Source: Leptolyngbya sp. PCC 6406 (lineage in GTDB: Bacteria > Cyanobacteriota > Cyanobacteriia > Phormidesmidales > Phormidesmidaceae). From it: a stretch of 64,000 bases of DNA. The notes under the pieces were generated by a model. That model worked only from the letters and a program-made list of their open reading frames with translations, searched no databases and had not been told where the DNA came from. Location: assembly GCF_000332095.2 (NCBI RefSeq), contig NZ_KI913950.1, positions 129,543-193,542 of the forward strand. Direction: 5' to 3'. The first letter of the stretch is position 1. Each line of letters begins with the position of its first letter. This document shows positions 43,864-52,300 of this stretch, piece after piece. A program made the translations under genes and the position numbers.

Positions 43864-46800
43864 CTAAAACAGCCCCATCTGCCCTCCCTGAAACTCCAGC
43901 TCTGGCTGTACGTAGAGCACTTTGGCCTGAATCTCGTCCATCGCTAGCCACAGGTCGGCCAGGGCTTTCTCCTCCACCATCCGTTTGCGTTCATCGCCGA
44001 TGTGGGGGATCGCCTTGAGGGCTACTTCCCAGGCGCGCATGAACAGGTCGTTGCTGAGCAGGCCAGTGGTTTTGAGGAAGCGGCGGACGGGGTCGATGCT
44101 TTGCTCTTCCAGGTAGAGGGCGATGATGGCGTGGAGGCCATCGACTAGGGCGGCGGCGGTAAATTCGTCGGGGTTAGTGGAGAAGGCGCGTTTTTTGAGG
44201 CGTTGTTGGGGAGTGAGCAGTTTGCAGGTGCCGCTGGCGGAGTCGATCAGCTTGTGGGTTTTGGCCAGGTCGCTGACGTTGAAGCCGCCGACGGCGAGGG
44301 CGAGCTGTCGCGCTTCATCGAAGGGGAACTCGCGGGCGCGGAAGGCATCCCAGGCTAGGATGTACCACTGGGTGAGGGGGTCGAACCCGGCGGTGTCGGC
44401 TTCGAGCAGTTTGCGGAAGCGGTAGTTGGCGATCGCCTTACGAGCTTCCCCAAAGGCGACTTCGGGGCGCATTTCAACGCCGGAGCTATCGAGGACAGGC
44501 CAAGCGCGGCTGAAGACGTTGAGGGCGGGGCCAAAGGCGCTGAGGTAGAGGTCAATGCCGCCGATGTCGTTGGCTTCAAATTCGGGGGCGCGTTGCTCGA
44601 CGAGGTTGGCGAGTTCGGGGCGCAGGTCATCCCACCAGGCGGAACCGGCGTTGGGGTCGCGCTTGCGGCAGACGAGGAGCACGGTGCTGGAGACGGAGTT
44701 TTTCTGGGCCTGGTGCAGGTTTTGCGGGTTCTCGGTGCTGACGGCCCAACTGGCGGTGATTTCAAAGCCTGCGTCGATGAGGGATTTGGCGAGCACGTCC
44801 CAGGCACCGGAGTCTTTGTGGTTGAACTGAACGGTCATGACGCCGTCGTCACGGAGGACGCGGAAGTATTCGGCAAAGGCGAGGGCCATTTTGGCTTCGT
44901 AGTCGCGGTTGGCGAGTTCTTCCGGGCTTTCGCCCATGTTGCGGAAGCGGGAAGGGTTCGCAACGGCTTCGCGGTCTTTGTCGGTAAGTTCGGAGAGGTA
45001 GAGTTCGGGGAAGATGTCACCGAGAACGCGCTTTTGCCAGACGTAGAAGAAGTCGGAAAGCTCAGAATATTGGATGGTGGCGTAGTAGGGCGGGTCGGTA
45101 ACGATCGCATCCAAAGATTTGTCTGCAATATGGGCCAGGTTATCTGCTGAAGCAGCGACAATTTTGCAGCGGTCGAATCCCCCTAAATCCCCCTTTTCAA
45201 GGGGGACTTCCGAACCCTCTGCTTCCCCCCTTTCAAAGGGAGACTGGGGGGGATTCCCTTCTGCGCTAGCGGCGTTGCATCCCCCTAAATCCCCCTTTTC
45301 AAGGGGGACTTCCGAACCCTCTGCTTCCCCCCTTGCAAAGGGGGACTGGGGGGGATTCTTCTCCCCAATCGCCGCACAAACCCCCTCAAAATTATTCAAC
45401 ACTTCATCATTGGTAAACCGCAACACTGTTAGCCCATAGGCTTCTAGAATTTGTGTCCGCTCTGCATCATAAGCTTCCGCCTCATCCGTGCTATGAGTAT
45501 CACCATCCACCTCAATTACCAAGTAACGAGAAGGACAGTAAAAATCAACAATAAAATGGTCAATCGGTCGCTGCCGCCAAAATCGCTCCTCTAATGTTTT
45601 CAGATACTCATGCCACAGCTTTTTCTCCGCAGTGGTCATGTTCTTACGCAATTCCTTCGCCCGCGCAACCAGTTTTTTGTTGTAGGGCAAAAAGCGAGAA
45701 TCATAAGACAGGTTCCGCTGTGCTGCCATCGCTTGAATCTGGGCAACTAGCTGCTCATCTCTGGGTCTGACTTTGGGAGCAGGTCCAGAATCTTCTGGTG
45801 GGGTTTGCAATCGGGACGCTTGCGCGACGGGGATGGGGGATGGGGGATTTGGCTGGAAGTTCAAAAGGCTGGGATGATCTAAGCCAAGTTGTTTACAGAG
45901 AGCTTCGTAGTCAGATAAAACTTTGTCCGAACACCATTGCCATAAACGAGTGCTACCGTTTGTTTCTGGGTAGTTCCAAAACAAATTGAGTGAGTGCTGC
46001 CCAGAAGCGCCTTCAATTTTTGGCCCCATTGTGTTGACGTGGGCAAGCCTACAATTAACGTCAACACACCGGTCAAGCACTAAATCTAGATAGGTTAAAA
46101 TCGCCGCCACCTTCTCTAGCTCGTGCTCTGCCCTCAGCTTCTCCTTCACCTCATTCAGGATTTCAACATACGTCACTAGCGTCAAAAGCTGACGAGGATT
46201 AAAGCAGTCTTCATATTGACGTAAACCGTATTCATAGTTCCTGGGAGAATCATGTAATCCTGTACTTGTAGCTTCAACAGGAATAATCTCTTCTAGAATA
46301 AGCCTATCTTCATTTTTTCTTAGTTCTATTACAGCTTTCTCAACACCATCCAGATCGACCTGGCTAGGAATTCTAAAATCAAGGTTACCTTTCCCCTTCT
46401 TGAAGGCAACTGCATAAAGTTGCTGGCCAAAATCATTGATTGATGAGTAAGCCTTGATAGTCTCATCATCTAAAATTGAACTGCAATTACAGCACTTGCC
46501 AACCCCACGACTAATCGTATTAAAATCCCCCGGATCAAAATCTCCTTCAGGTGTCTGAATCGTCGTTCCTTTTCCCTTTCGCCCCTTCACCAACTCAAAA
46601 TCTACCCGCCTTTCTGCCAGATTTGGAATCGGCTTCACCGCATACCAATCGCTCGTAACCTTTCTGGCCTGCCCTGCCCCAGCATAGTTACTCGTCTTAC
46701 TCAGCCACCAATTTGGGCTCAACGGCACCACCGACTCACAACTCGGACACACCACTGTATGCGCCCACAAATAGTTTTGGACTTTTGTGTGAGAAGTTTT

Positions 46801-47631
46801 TGATCCCCCTAAACCCCGGTCAAATCCCCCTAAATCCCCCTTTTCAAGGGGGACTTCCGAACCCTCTGCTTCCCCCCTTGCAAAGGGAGACTGGGGGGGA
46901 TTCCCTTCTGCGCTAGCGGTGTTGTATCCCTCTAAATCCCCCTTTTCAAGGGGGACTTCAGCATCCCCCTCTTCAGCACCCCCCTTAAAAAGGAGGGCCG
47001 GGGGGGATTCCCTTTCAAAGGGGGGCTGGGGGAGATTCTCTTCTCCCGACGGAAAAAACGACCCTAACCGCTTTTCCGCCTCATCGCCCACCCACTTCAC
47101 CCACTTGTCAATGTCATGCTGCAAATCTGGCCCAAACTTTAGCGGGTACTCCATCGCCGCCTTCATCGTCACCACCGCCACCGGGTTCAGGTCGCTGGCC
47201 AGCACATTCAACCCATACCGCACCGCCTCAAACGGAATGCTGCCACCCCCCGCAAACGCATCCAGCACCGTCGGCGTGCGCGTGCCCCAGGTCTGCTCAC
47301 ACAGGTCATGCACCTGCTTAATCCGCTCCGGCGAAGGCGGGGTTTTGTAGAGCTTGGTGGTGGTATCCGGCTGCCCCCCCAGCCGCCGCTCCAGCCCCAG
47401 CAGATACTCAAACTCCTCCATCGTCACCGAATCCGGCAGCAGCGACCCCAACACACTGGCCCGACTAAACGACAGCGGCTTCCGCGAATACCAACGATGC
47501 AGCCCCTTAAACGGGTTGCCCCCATGCTCGTAGTACACCTGCCTATTCAGCAGCGTCACCGGAAAAATCTTCTCGATAAAAACAGCGGGGCGGGTGGGCT
47601 TGGGCGTTGGTTCGGTCATGCTAGGCTCCAT
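43864..47631 (-). CDS. DUF1156 DNA methyltransferase with embedded DUF559 nuclease domain
   Basis: 1255 residues. N-terminal DUF1156 (IEKIFPVTLLNRQVYYEHGGNPFKGLHRWYSRKPLS), SAM-binding DAFAGGGSIPFEAVRYG (~123-140) and the catalytic TDPPYYATIQYSELSDF (~845-860) of an adenine/N4-cytosine methylase. Between these, residues ~195-277 are dispersed-repeat sequence (NPPQSPF...EVPLEKGDLGG) and residues ~610-818 contain a whole DUF559/Vsr-like nuclease domain (NMTTAEKKLWHEYLKTLEERFWRQRPIDHFIVDFYCPSRYLVIEVDGD) flanked by more repeats. The frame stays open throughout. It would modify host DNA in the Hma-type system; whether it is still active is uncertain. Confidence 0.85.
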   Translation of the reverse strand: MEPSMTEPTPKPTRPAVFIEKIFPVTLLNRQVYYEHGGNPFKGLHRWYSRKPLSFSRASVLGSLLPDSVTMEEFEYLLGLERRLGGQPDTTTKLYKTPPSPERIKQVHDLCEQTWGTRTPTVLDAFAGGGSIPFEAVRYGLNVLASDLNPVAVVTMKAAMEYPLKFGPDLQHDIDKWVKWVGDEAEKRLGSFFPSGEENLPQPPFERESPPALLFKGGAEEGDAEVPLEKGDLEGYNTASAEGNPPQSPFARGEAEGSEVPLEKGDLGGFDRGLGGSKTSHTKVQNYLWAHTVVCPSCESVVPLSPNWWLSKTSNYAGAGQARKVTSDWYAVKPIPNLAERRVDFELVKGRKGKGTTIQTPEGDFDPGDFNTISRGVGKCCNCSSILDDETIKAYSSINDFGQQLYAVAFKKGKGNLDFRIPSQVDLDGVEKAVIELRKNEDRLILEEIIPVEATSTGLHDSPRNYEYGLRQYEDCFNPRQLLTLVTYVEILNEVKEKLRAEHELEKVAAILTYLDLVLDRCVDVNCRLAHVNTMGPKIEGASGQHSLNLFWNYPETNGSTRLWQWCSDKVLSDYEALCKQLGLDHPSLLNFQPNPPSPIPVAQASRLQTPPEDSGPAPKVRPRDEQLVAQIQAMAAQRNLSYDSRFLPYNKKLVARAKELRKNMTTAEKKLWHEYLKTLEERFWRQRPIDHFIVDFYCPSRYLVIEVDGDTHSTDEAEAYDAERTQILEAYGLTVLRFTNDEVLNNFEGVCAAIGEKNPPQSPFARGEAEGSEVPLEKGDLGGCNAASAEGNPPQSPFERGEAEGSEVPLEKGDLGGFDRCKIVAASADNLAHIADKSLDAIVTDPPYYATIQYSELSDFFYVWQKRVLGDIFPELYLSELTDKDREAVANPSRFRNMGESPEELANRDYEAKMALAFAEYFRVLRDDGVMTVQFNHKDSGAWDVLAKSLIDAGFEITASWAVSTENPQNLHQAQKNSVSSTVLLVCRKRDPNAGSAWWDDLRPELANLVEQRAPEFEANDIGGIDLYLSAFGPALNVFSRAWPVLDSSGVEMRPEVAFGEARKAIANYRFRKLLEADTAGFDPLTQWYILAWDAFRAREFPFDEARQLALAVGGFNVSDLAKTHKLIDSASGTCKLLTPQQRLKKRAFSTNPDEFTAAALVDGLHAIIALYLEEQSIDPVRRFLKTTGLLSNDLFMRAWEVALKAIPHIGDERKRMVEEKALADLWLAMDEIQAKVLYVQPELEFQGGQMGLF
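45178..45358. repeat. Two tandem dispersed repeats beside the DUF559 domain
   Basis: Copies at 45178-45257 and 45280-45358, each with CCCCCTAAATCCCCCTTTTC, AAGGGGGACTTCCGAACC and GACTGGGGGGGATTC segments; the G-rich and C-rich stretches can form hairpins. In the protein they read NPPQSPF...GEAEGSEVPLEKGDLGG. This is a widespread cyanobacterial repeat. Confidence 0.85.
46824..47039. repeat. Two tandem dispersed repeats in the N-terminal part of the methyltransferase gene
   Basis: Copies at 46824-46903 and 46927-47039 of the same repeat family as 45178-45358, linked by a CCCTTCTGCGCTAGCGG spacer that is also found between the other pair, so the pair was probably copied as a unit. Confidence 0.85.
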
Positions 47632-47766
47632 AGCTCATCCCATTGTACGAAGCGAAAAAAAACTGCCTGGACTTAGCCGGTATTGCTTAACAGCCCTGGC
47701 CCTAGCCCGATCGCCCGACCCCACCCATTGCTACGCTAAGGAGCACTCACCACCGCCCTGTGTAGA

Positions 47767-48399
47767 ATGCCCGTTTGGCTATACCACATTACCCCCATCA
47801 GCAACCTGGCTACTATCGTGCAGGCCGGTACCCTATTAGCCAAAAACCGGCTGCAAGCCAACGAGGCCGACTACACCTCCATTGCCTACGAACACATTCA
47901 AGATCGGCGCTACTCCAAAACGGTGCCCTGTGGCCCTGGTGGCGTGCTGCACGACTACGTGCCCTTCTACTTTGCCCCCCGTTCGCCCATGCTGGGGGCA
48001 ATCCACATCGGCAACGTCACGGGTTATACCAGCGGACAGCGGTCTATCTTGCATCTAGTCACCACCGCCGAAGCGATTGCAGAGGCCAGTCTAGGGTTTG
48101 TATTTAGCGATGGCCATGCCGTCATGGGCTACACCAGCTTCTACGACGACCTCAACGAAATCGACGCCGCCATCGACTGGGACATCATGCAGACCAAGTA
48201 TTGGCGAGATACCGAAGAGGATGGCGATCGCAAGCGTCGCCGCCAGGCCGAGTTTTTGGTACACCAAGCGGTGCCTTGGCCCTTGATTCGTGGCATTGGG
48301 GTGATGGATGAGGCGATCGCTGCCGAGGTGAACCAAATTTTGCGACAATTTGGGCAAACGATGACCGCCCGCCTGCGCCCCCAGTGGTATTACTCGTAA
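47767..48399 (+). CDS. darT: DarT-type ssDNA ADP-ribosyltransferase toxin
   Basis: 210 residues of DarT (DUF4433). VWLYHITPISNLATIVQAG, the NAD-binding ADYTSIAYEHIQDRRYSKTV loop, VPFYFAPRSPMLGAI and the catalytic Glu162 in RRRQAEFLV are all present. DarT attaches ADP-ribose to thymidine bases in single-stranded DNA and blocks phage replication. The antitoxin darG follows after 85 bases. It is divergent from the methyltransferase gene with ~135 bases between them. Confidence 0.93.
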   Translation: MPVWLYHITPISNLATIVQAGTLLAKNRLQANEADYTSIAYEHIQDRRYSKTVPCGPGGVLHDYVPFYFAPRSPMLGAIHIGNVTGYTSGQRSILHLVTTAEAIAEASLGFVFSDGHAVMGYTSFYDDLNEIDAAIDWDIMQTKYWRDTEEDGDRKRRRQAEFLVHQAVPWPLIRGIGVMDEAIAAEVNQILRQFGQTMTARLRPQWYYS

Positions 48400-48484
48400 A
48401 ATTCAGTTGACTTGATTACTCCCCGATGGTCTTGAACCCAATCCCCTCTATTCAGTACAATTGAACTAGTAATATGACGACACA

Positions 48485-49528
48485 ATGCTCAAGCTAAAGC
48501 GTGGCAACCTCCTAGACGAAAAAACTGAAGCCCTGGTGAACACCGTCAACTGCGTAGGTGTCATGGGCAAAGGAGTGGCGCTGCAATTTAAGCGGGCATT
48601 TCCAGACAACTTTAAGCAGTATCAAAAAGCGTGCAAGAACAACGATGTCGAGCCAGGCCGCATGTTTACCGTCGCCACCGACTCCCTGCTGAACCCTCGG
48701 TATATCATCAACTTCCCGACCAAACGCCACTGGCGGCAACCCTCCCAGCTTGACGATATCAAGGCCGGGCTAGTCGCTTTAGTAGAAGAAGTCCAACGAT
48801 TGGGGATTCGGTCGATTGCCATCCCCCCCCTAGGCTGTGGCAATGGGGGACTAGACTGGGCCGAGGTAAAACCGCTCATTCTAGAAGCCTTCAAATCGCT
48901 GCCCAATATTGAAGTGATTGTATTTGAACCAGCCGGGGCACCGCCGGTTGAAGCGATGGCGATCGCCACTTCAAAGCCGCCAATGACAGCCTTTAGAGCC
49001 GCCCTGATTCGGATTTTAGAACTCTACGGGCTACCGGGGTATAGCGCCAGCCGCATCGAAATTCAAAAGCTGGCTTACTTTCTCAAGGTGGCTGGAGAGC
49101 CCACGCTGCAAACCCTGGCCTACCAGCGCTTTCACTATGGCCCCTATGCCCATAACCTGGGCCACGCCCTGCAAGGTATGGAGGGCCACTACATTCGTGG
49201 ATACGGTGACGGTAGCGGTCGTGCCCAGATTCAGGTCTTGCCCGCTGGGCATGAGGCGGCCCAAAGCTTCTTGGCTGACGGCCAAAATGCTGACCCCTAT
49301 TTAGAGCGAGTCAGTCAGCTAATCGAAGGATTTGAAACCCCCTACGGCCTAGAAATGCTGGCAAGCCTGCACTGGGTAGCCCAAGAAGACCCTCAGACAG
49401 CAGTAGATTGCGAGGTGGCCATTGAGCGGGTGCGGGAATGGAGCGATCGCAAGAAGAACCTCTTTAAGCCCCAACACCTCGCCATGGCCTGGAACCACCT
49501 AAAAGCCCAAGGCTGGCTGACTGTCTAA
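48485..49528 (+). CDS. darG: DarG-type macrodomain antitoxin
   Basis: 347 residues. Residues 1-155 are the macrodomain (GNLLDEKTEALVNTVNCVGVMGKGVALQFK, IPPLGCGNGGLDW) that removes ADP-ribose from DNA. Residues ~170-347 (FRAALIRILELYGLPGYSASRIEIQKLAYFLKVAGEP...FHYGPYAHNL) are a DUF4065/SocA-like domain that in DarG holds DarT inactive. It completes a DarTG toxin-antitoxin and defence module. Confidence 0.94.
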   Translation: MLKLKRGNLLDEKTEALVNTVNCVGVMGKGVALQFKRAFPDNFKQYQKACKNNDVEPGRMFTVATDSLLNPRYIINFPTKRHWRQPSQLDDIKAGLVALVEEVQRLGIRSIAIPPLGCGNGGLDWAEVKPLILEAFKSLPNIEVIVFEPAGAPPVEAMAIATSKPPMTAFRAALIRILELYGLPGYSASRIEIQKLAYFLKVAGEPTLQTLAYQRFHYGPYAHNLGHALQGMEGHYIRGYGDGSGRAQIQVLPAGHEAAQSFLADGQNADPYLERVSQLIEGFETPYGLEMLASLHWVAQEDPQTAVDCEVAIERVREWSDRKKNLFKPQHLAMAWNHLKAQGWLTV

Positions 49529-49535
49529 TGATTTT

Positions 49536-50036
49536 TTAAGGCCAGCTCAGAGGTCGGATGTTATTGAAATTAATGGCATCTATATTTTGGCTTTGGAGAT
49601 GTGCCGTCAACCGTAGATCATCGGTCAGCACCAGATAGCGATCGCGAGCTGCGCTGGCAATGCCACAGTCCGTTAAACCAAATCGCTGAAATTCAGGGAA
49701 TGTAGCCAATGTGGCGCTGGCTTGGTGATCTTCCTGCATATTTGTAATGGCTTGGCCAAACAAAGATATACAGCGCGATCGTTCCGGCTCTCCTATCTGA
49801 TTCACAAAACTATTGACCTCAGTCAAAATATTGGGTGTAGTCACGATGGTCTGAAAAGAAGCCATAATCTGCGACAGCAAATCAAAATCTTCTGGGATAA
49901 ATTGTTGAGTGCGTTTGAATCGAGTAATTCGTTCTCGGTTCACAAGCCCTACAACGTACAGCAGCAGAATGTTAGTGTCTATGAGTAGCCCCAATGAACG
50001 ATACCGACTCAGTAGAGCTTTTATCTCCTCAATCAT
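49536..50036 (-). CDS. PIN-domain protein
   Basis: 166 residues. LGLLIDTNILLLYVV (first Asp), TPNILTEVNSF (Glu), LTDCGIASAARDRYLVLTDDLRL (last acidic pair) give the PIN-nuclease active site. Probably an RNase toxin. Its first four bases overlap the end of the gene upstream (ATGA), which encodes a likely partner. Confidence 0.85.
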   Translation of the reverse strand: MIEEIKALLSRYRSLGLLIDTNILLLYVVGLVNRERITRFKRTQQFIPEDFDLLSQIMASFQTIVTTPNILTEVNSFVNQIGEPERSRCISLFGQAITNMQEDHQASATLATFPEFQRFGLTDCGIASAARDRYLVLTDDLRLTAHLQSQNIDAINFNNIRPLSWP

Positions 50037-50314
50037 AGCGTCCGAATTTTCATGGCTTTGACTTGCCCTGTTGCTGTACTGATCTCAAATACCTTGTATT
50101 CTCGCTGAACTTGAGTAGGCACCAGTTGGTTGTCGGCTGGGCGTGTGAAACTCAGCGTTATATGCCACAGATGATCGTCCTCAGATATCTCAGATTCTTC
50201 AAGGCGAATATCATTAACCAGCCCTCCCATAAATCCCTGAAGCTCTGAGAGGTAGGCTTTTGCTGCCTGAGTCGCCTGTTGAACGTTAATGGATGAGGCT
50301 GTGCTTTGAGTCAT
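50033..50314 (-). CDS. Small protein coupled to the PIN-domain gene
   Basis: 93 residues, no recognised family: AKAYLSELQGFMGGLVNDIRLEESEISEDDHLWHITLSF and REYKVFEISTATGQVKAMKIR. It looks like a small PepSY-like or beta-rich fold. By position it would be the antitoxin or regulator of the PIN protein, but no DNA-binding motif is visible. Confidence 0.55.
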   Translation of the reverse strand: MTQSTASSINVQQATQAAKAYLSELQGFMGGLVNDIRLEESEISEDDHLWHITLSFTRPADNQLVPTQVQREYKVFEISTATGQVKAMKIRTL

Positions 50315-50340
50315 GGTTTTATCCTATTTTTTCTTTTAAG

Positions 50341-50727
50341 TTAGCTGCTAGTCGATATATTTAAGGGCTCAATGATGAACCACTCATGGTAGAGAATCGC
50401 CAGGTAGAAGTCTTGCTTGGGGATGCGATCACAGACTGCCATATACCCACTCATAAACCAGTCGTCGCCGTAGGTGGTGTCTTTCAAAAATAGCGTGAGG
50501 GAATTGCCATCTGCGCTCCAGATGGTGCGGAGAATGGTGATGTTATCATGGTGTGATCGCTCAACGGGTAGTAAAACTGCCCGCCCCTCAATCATCGTGA
50601 ATTCTGGGTCATACCACTCCAACACAGAGGCCCAATCCTCCGGTCCCTCGTGCTTCTCAATAATGCGATCCCACCGAACCGCTTTAATCGCGGCCAAAGA
50701 ACTCGAATCGAGATCTGAAAGTTTCAT
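50341..50727 (-). CDS. Hypothetical protein in defence island
   Basis: 128 residues from ATG 50727 (an upstream start at 50739 is possible). Aromatic-rich, beta-type sequence (WASVLEWYDPEFTMIEGRAVLLP, ILRTIWSADGNSLTLFLKDTTYGDDWFMSGYMAVCDRI). No family recognised. It is co-directional with DUF4926/DUF6883 and the PIN pair. Confidence 0.5.
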   Translation of the reverse strand: MKLSDLDSSSLAAIKAVRWDRIIEKHEGPEDWASVLEWYDPEFTMIEGRAVLLPVERSHHDNITILRTIWSADGNSLTLFLKDTTYGDDWFMSGYMAVCDRIPKQDFYLAILYHEWFIIEPLNISTSS

Positions 50728-50760
50728 AACTAAAGCCACCTTTATCTAGTAGAGCCATCG

Positions 50761-51012
50761 TTAGCTGGCTGCGGCTAACTCCATAGGCTCGTAGTACAGT
50801 GGCAGGAGTTGTTCAGCTCTAATCGCCAACATGGCATAGGCTTGGCCATCGGAGCGCGAAAACTCAATTTCAAAAGCTTCTCCATCTCCTAGCTCTTCAA
50901 CCACCGTACCGACTTGTCCTCGCCGCAGTAAAATTTGCCCGCCCCGTGGGAAGCGCTGAGCAGGAATATCTTCCATCAGGGCAACTATGTCATGGAGATG
51001 AATAGTCTTCAT
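50761..51012 (-). CDS. DUF4926 domain-containing protein
   Basis: 83 residues from ATG 51012, after a GGAGA-type ribosome site. IHLHDIVALMEDIPAQRFPRGGQILLRRGQVGTVVEELGDGEAFEIEFSRSDGQAYAMLAIRAEQLLPL is the short SH3-like DUF4926 barrel. In many genomes it pairs with DUF6883, which is the gene just upstream here. TA-like function is suspected but unproven. Confidence 0.85.
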   Translation of the reverse strand: MKTIHLHDIVALMEDIPAQRFPRGGQILLRRGQVGTVVEELGDGEAFEIEFSRSDGQAYAMLAIRAEQLLPLYYEPMELAAAS

Positions 51013-51025
51013 AACGTCTCCTTGC

Positions 51026-51364
51026 TTAGATCGGATAAACACTGGTCAGTCGCGGATAAGCTTTGTCGGGTTGAATAATCCAAGCACTCCGCACCATAGA
51101 TGTGCCAACTGCTGTCGTCATCGAGAAATCAATCACGTAGCGTTCTCCATACAGGTCAGATGTCGTGAGAAACGCCGGTTTTGCTGCCGCTGCTACAATG
51201 AGCGCTTCAACCAGCAGAGCCTTATTGTCTAGGGTAATTCCTAATTTTGACCGAAACAATCTGGCCTTGTGTTTCCCGCTAGAGTGATTGAAGTCCAAAG
51301 CATAGGTCTCCAGCTTCTCCACTATCTGCGCCGGATTAGCGGCATCTCCGTAGGGTAACTTCAA
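51026..51364 (-). CDS. DUF6883 domain-containing protein
   Basis: 112 residues. MKLPYGDAANPAQIVEKLETYALDFNHSSGKHKARLFRSKLGITLDNKALLVEALIVAA, followed by YGERYVIDFSM and a WIIQ strand near the C-terminus, is characteristic of DUF6883. It forms a two-gene unit with DUF4926, 13 bases upstream of its start. A second such pair lies at the right end of the window. Confidence 0.82.
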   Translation of the reverse strand: MKLPYGDAANPAQIVEKLETYALDFNHSSGKHKARLFRSKLGITLDNKALLVEALIVAAAAKPAFLTTSDLYGERYVIDFSMTTAVGTSMVRSAWIIQPDKAYPRLTSVYPI

Positions 51365-51367
51365 TGC

Positions 51368-51796
51368 CTAATCCCCTAATAAAACCCGCATCGCCTTCAA
51401 CGCGGGTCGCTTCTTGCCATTACTGACCTTGGCAAACCAGTAATGCGCCTCTTCATTACTCATGGCCGTGATGCCATCAGTGATATTGGCGATCCGCTCC
51501 GGCTTCGACAAGGGCTGTAAAGTCTGAAACAACAGTGCCAGATTTACCCCCGATTCCTCACTGAGGACATAGGGTGTTTGGCGCTTGTGGCTCAAAGTTT
51601 TGGGATCGTAATTGTTCGCTTTGAGCGCCCCGTATATAGCCTGCCGCGCCTGCACCAGTGCATTGCCCTTTAGCCGCCCCACCCGCTTGGCCGCCGGACG
51701 CTTCTTCTCCCCCGCCTTTTTATAGGCGCACTGGTATAGCTCCAGGGCAAAGTCATTATTGCTCAGGGGTACAACCCGCAGTTGGAACTCTTGCAT
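51368..51796 (-). CDS. Hypothetical protein adjoining the Hma ATPase genes
   Basis: 142 residues from ATG 51796. A longer start at 51865 would translate the dispersed repeat and is rejected. EFQLRVVPLSNNDFALELYQCAYKKA, VGRLKGNALVQARQAIYGALKANNYDPKTL, ALLFQTLQPLSKPERIANITDGITAMSNEEAHYWFAKVSNGKKRPALKAMRVLL. No name assigned; proteins of this type accompany DUF499/DUF1156 loci and may be a system component. That association is from memory and should be treated as tentative. Confidence 0.55.
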   Translation of the reverse strand: MQEFQLRVVPLSNNDFALELYQCAYKKAGEKKRPAAKRVGRLKGNALVQARQAIYGALKANNYDPKTLSHKRQTPYVLSEESGVNLALLFQTLQPLSKPERIANITDGITAMSNEEAHYWFAKVSNGKKRPALKAMRVLLGD

Positions 51797-51801
51797 AGCC
51801 T

Positions 51802-52227
51802 CTAATGAAGACGCGGAGAAGGGGGGACTTGGGGACGCGGAGAAGTAGACGGGCGGATCGTCCACTTCTCTGGCTTTGAGATCATAACAACAAGCTGACT
51901 GAGGATTGCTTCATATTGCTGATCCAGAGCTTGGGCTTGCTGGAGGGTCAGATATTGACAACGGTAAGCAATTTCGAGCCAGGTTTGAGTTTCTGCGGCC
52001 TCGCTCTCAGCATCGCTCAACTTACTGACAAACGCAGCCGGATAGCGCCGTTTTCGCCAAGCTTCAGAGATGTTAGCTGCAACCGAACGGGAAGACCGAC
52101 GAATCTGGTCAGTGAGAGAATATCTCTCTTCCACAGGAAACCGCTTCGTCAACTCAAAGATCTCCATCGCGGCTGCGATCGCCTTCTCCCAAACCCGCAA
52201 GTCCTTAAACGACCGAATATCCCCCAT
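51802..52227 (-). CDS. Four-helix bundle (23S rRNA-intervening-sequence-like) protein
   Basis: 141 residues from ATG 52227; the longer frame upstream is repeat sequence. SFKDLRVWEKAIAAAMEIFELTKRFPVEERYSLTDQIRRSSRSVAANISEAWRKRR is the S23/bAvd-like four-helix bundle. Such genes are small, mobile and common in cyanobacteria. It is bordered on both sides by copies of the GC-rich dispersed repeat (51808-51847, inside its C-terminus, and 52224-52300), which suggests it moved in with them. The role is unknown. Confidence 0.88.
   Translation of the reverse strand: MGDIRSFKDLRVWEKAIAAAMEIFELTKRFPVEERYSLTDQIRRSSRSVAANISEAWRKRRYPAAFVSKLSDAESEAAETQTWLEIAYRCQYLTLQQAQALDQQYEAILSQLVVMISKPEKWTIRPSTSPRPQVPPSPRLH
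51808..51847. repeat. Dispersed GC-rich repeat copy
   Basis: GACGCGGAGAAGGGGGGAC and ACGCGGAGAAG units at the end of the four-helix-bundle gene; same family as 52224-52300. Confidence 0.65.
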
Positions 52228-52300
52228 CTCCGTCTCCCCCTCCCCGCGTCTCCCTCTCCCCGCGTCTCCCCCCTCCCCCTCCCCCTTTCTCCGCGTCAAT
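52224..52300. repeat. Dispersed GC-rich repeat copy
   Basis: CTCCCCCTCCCCGCGTCTCC-type units between the four-helix-bundle gene and the DUF499 gene, overlapping the DUF499 stop codon area. Confidence 0.7.
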
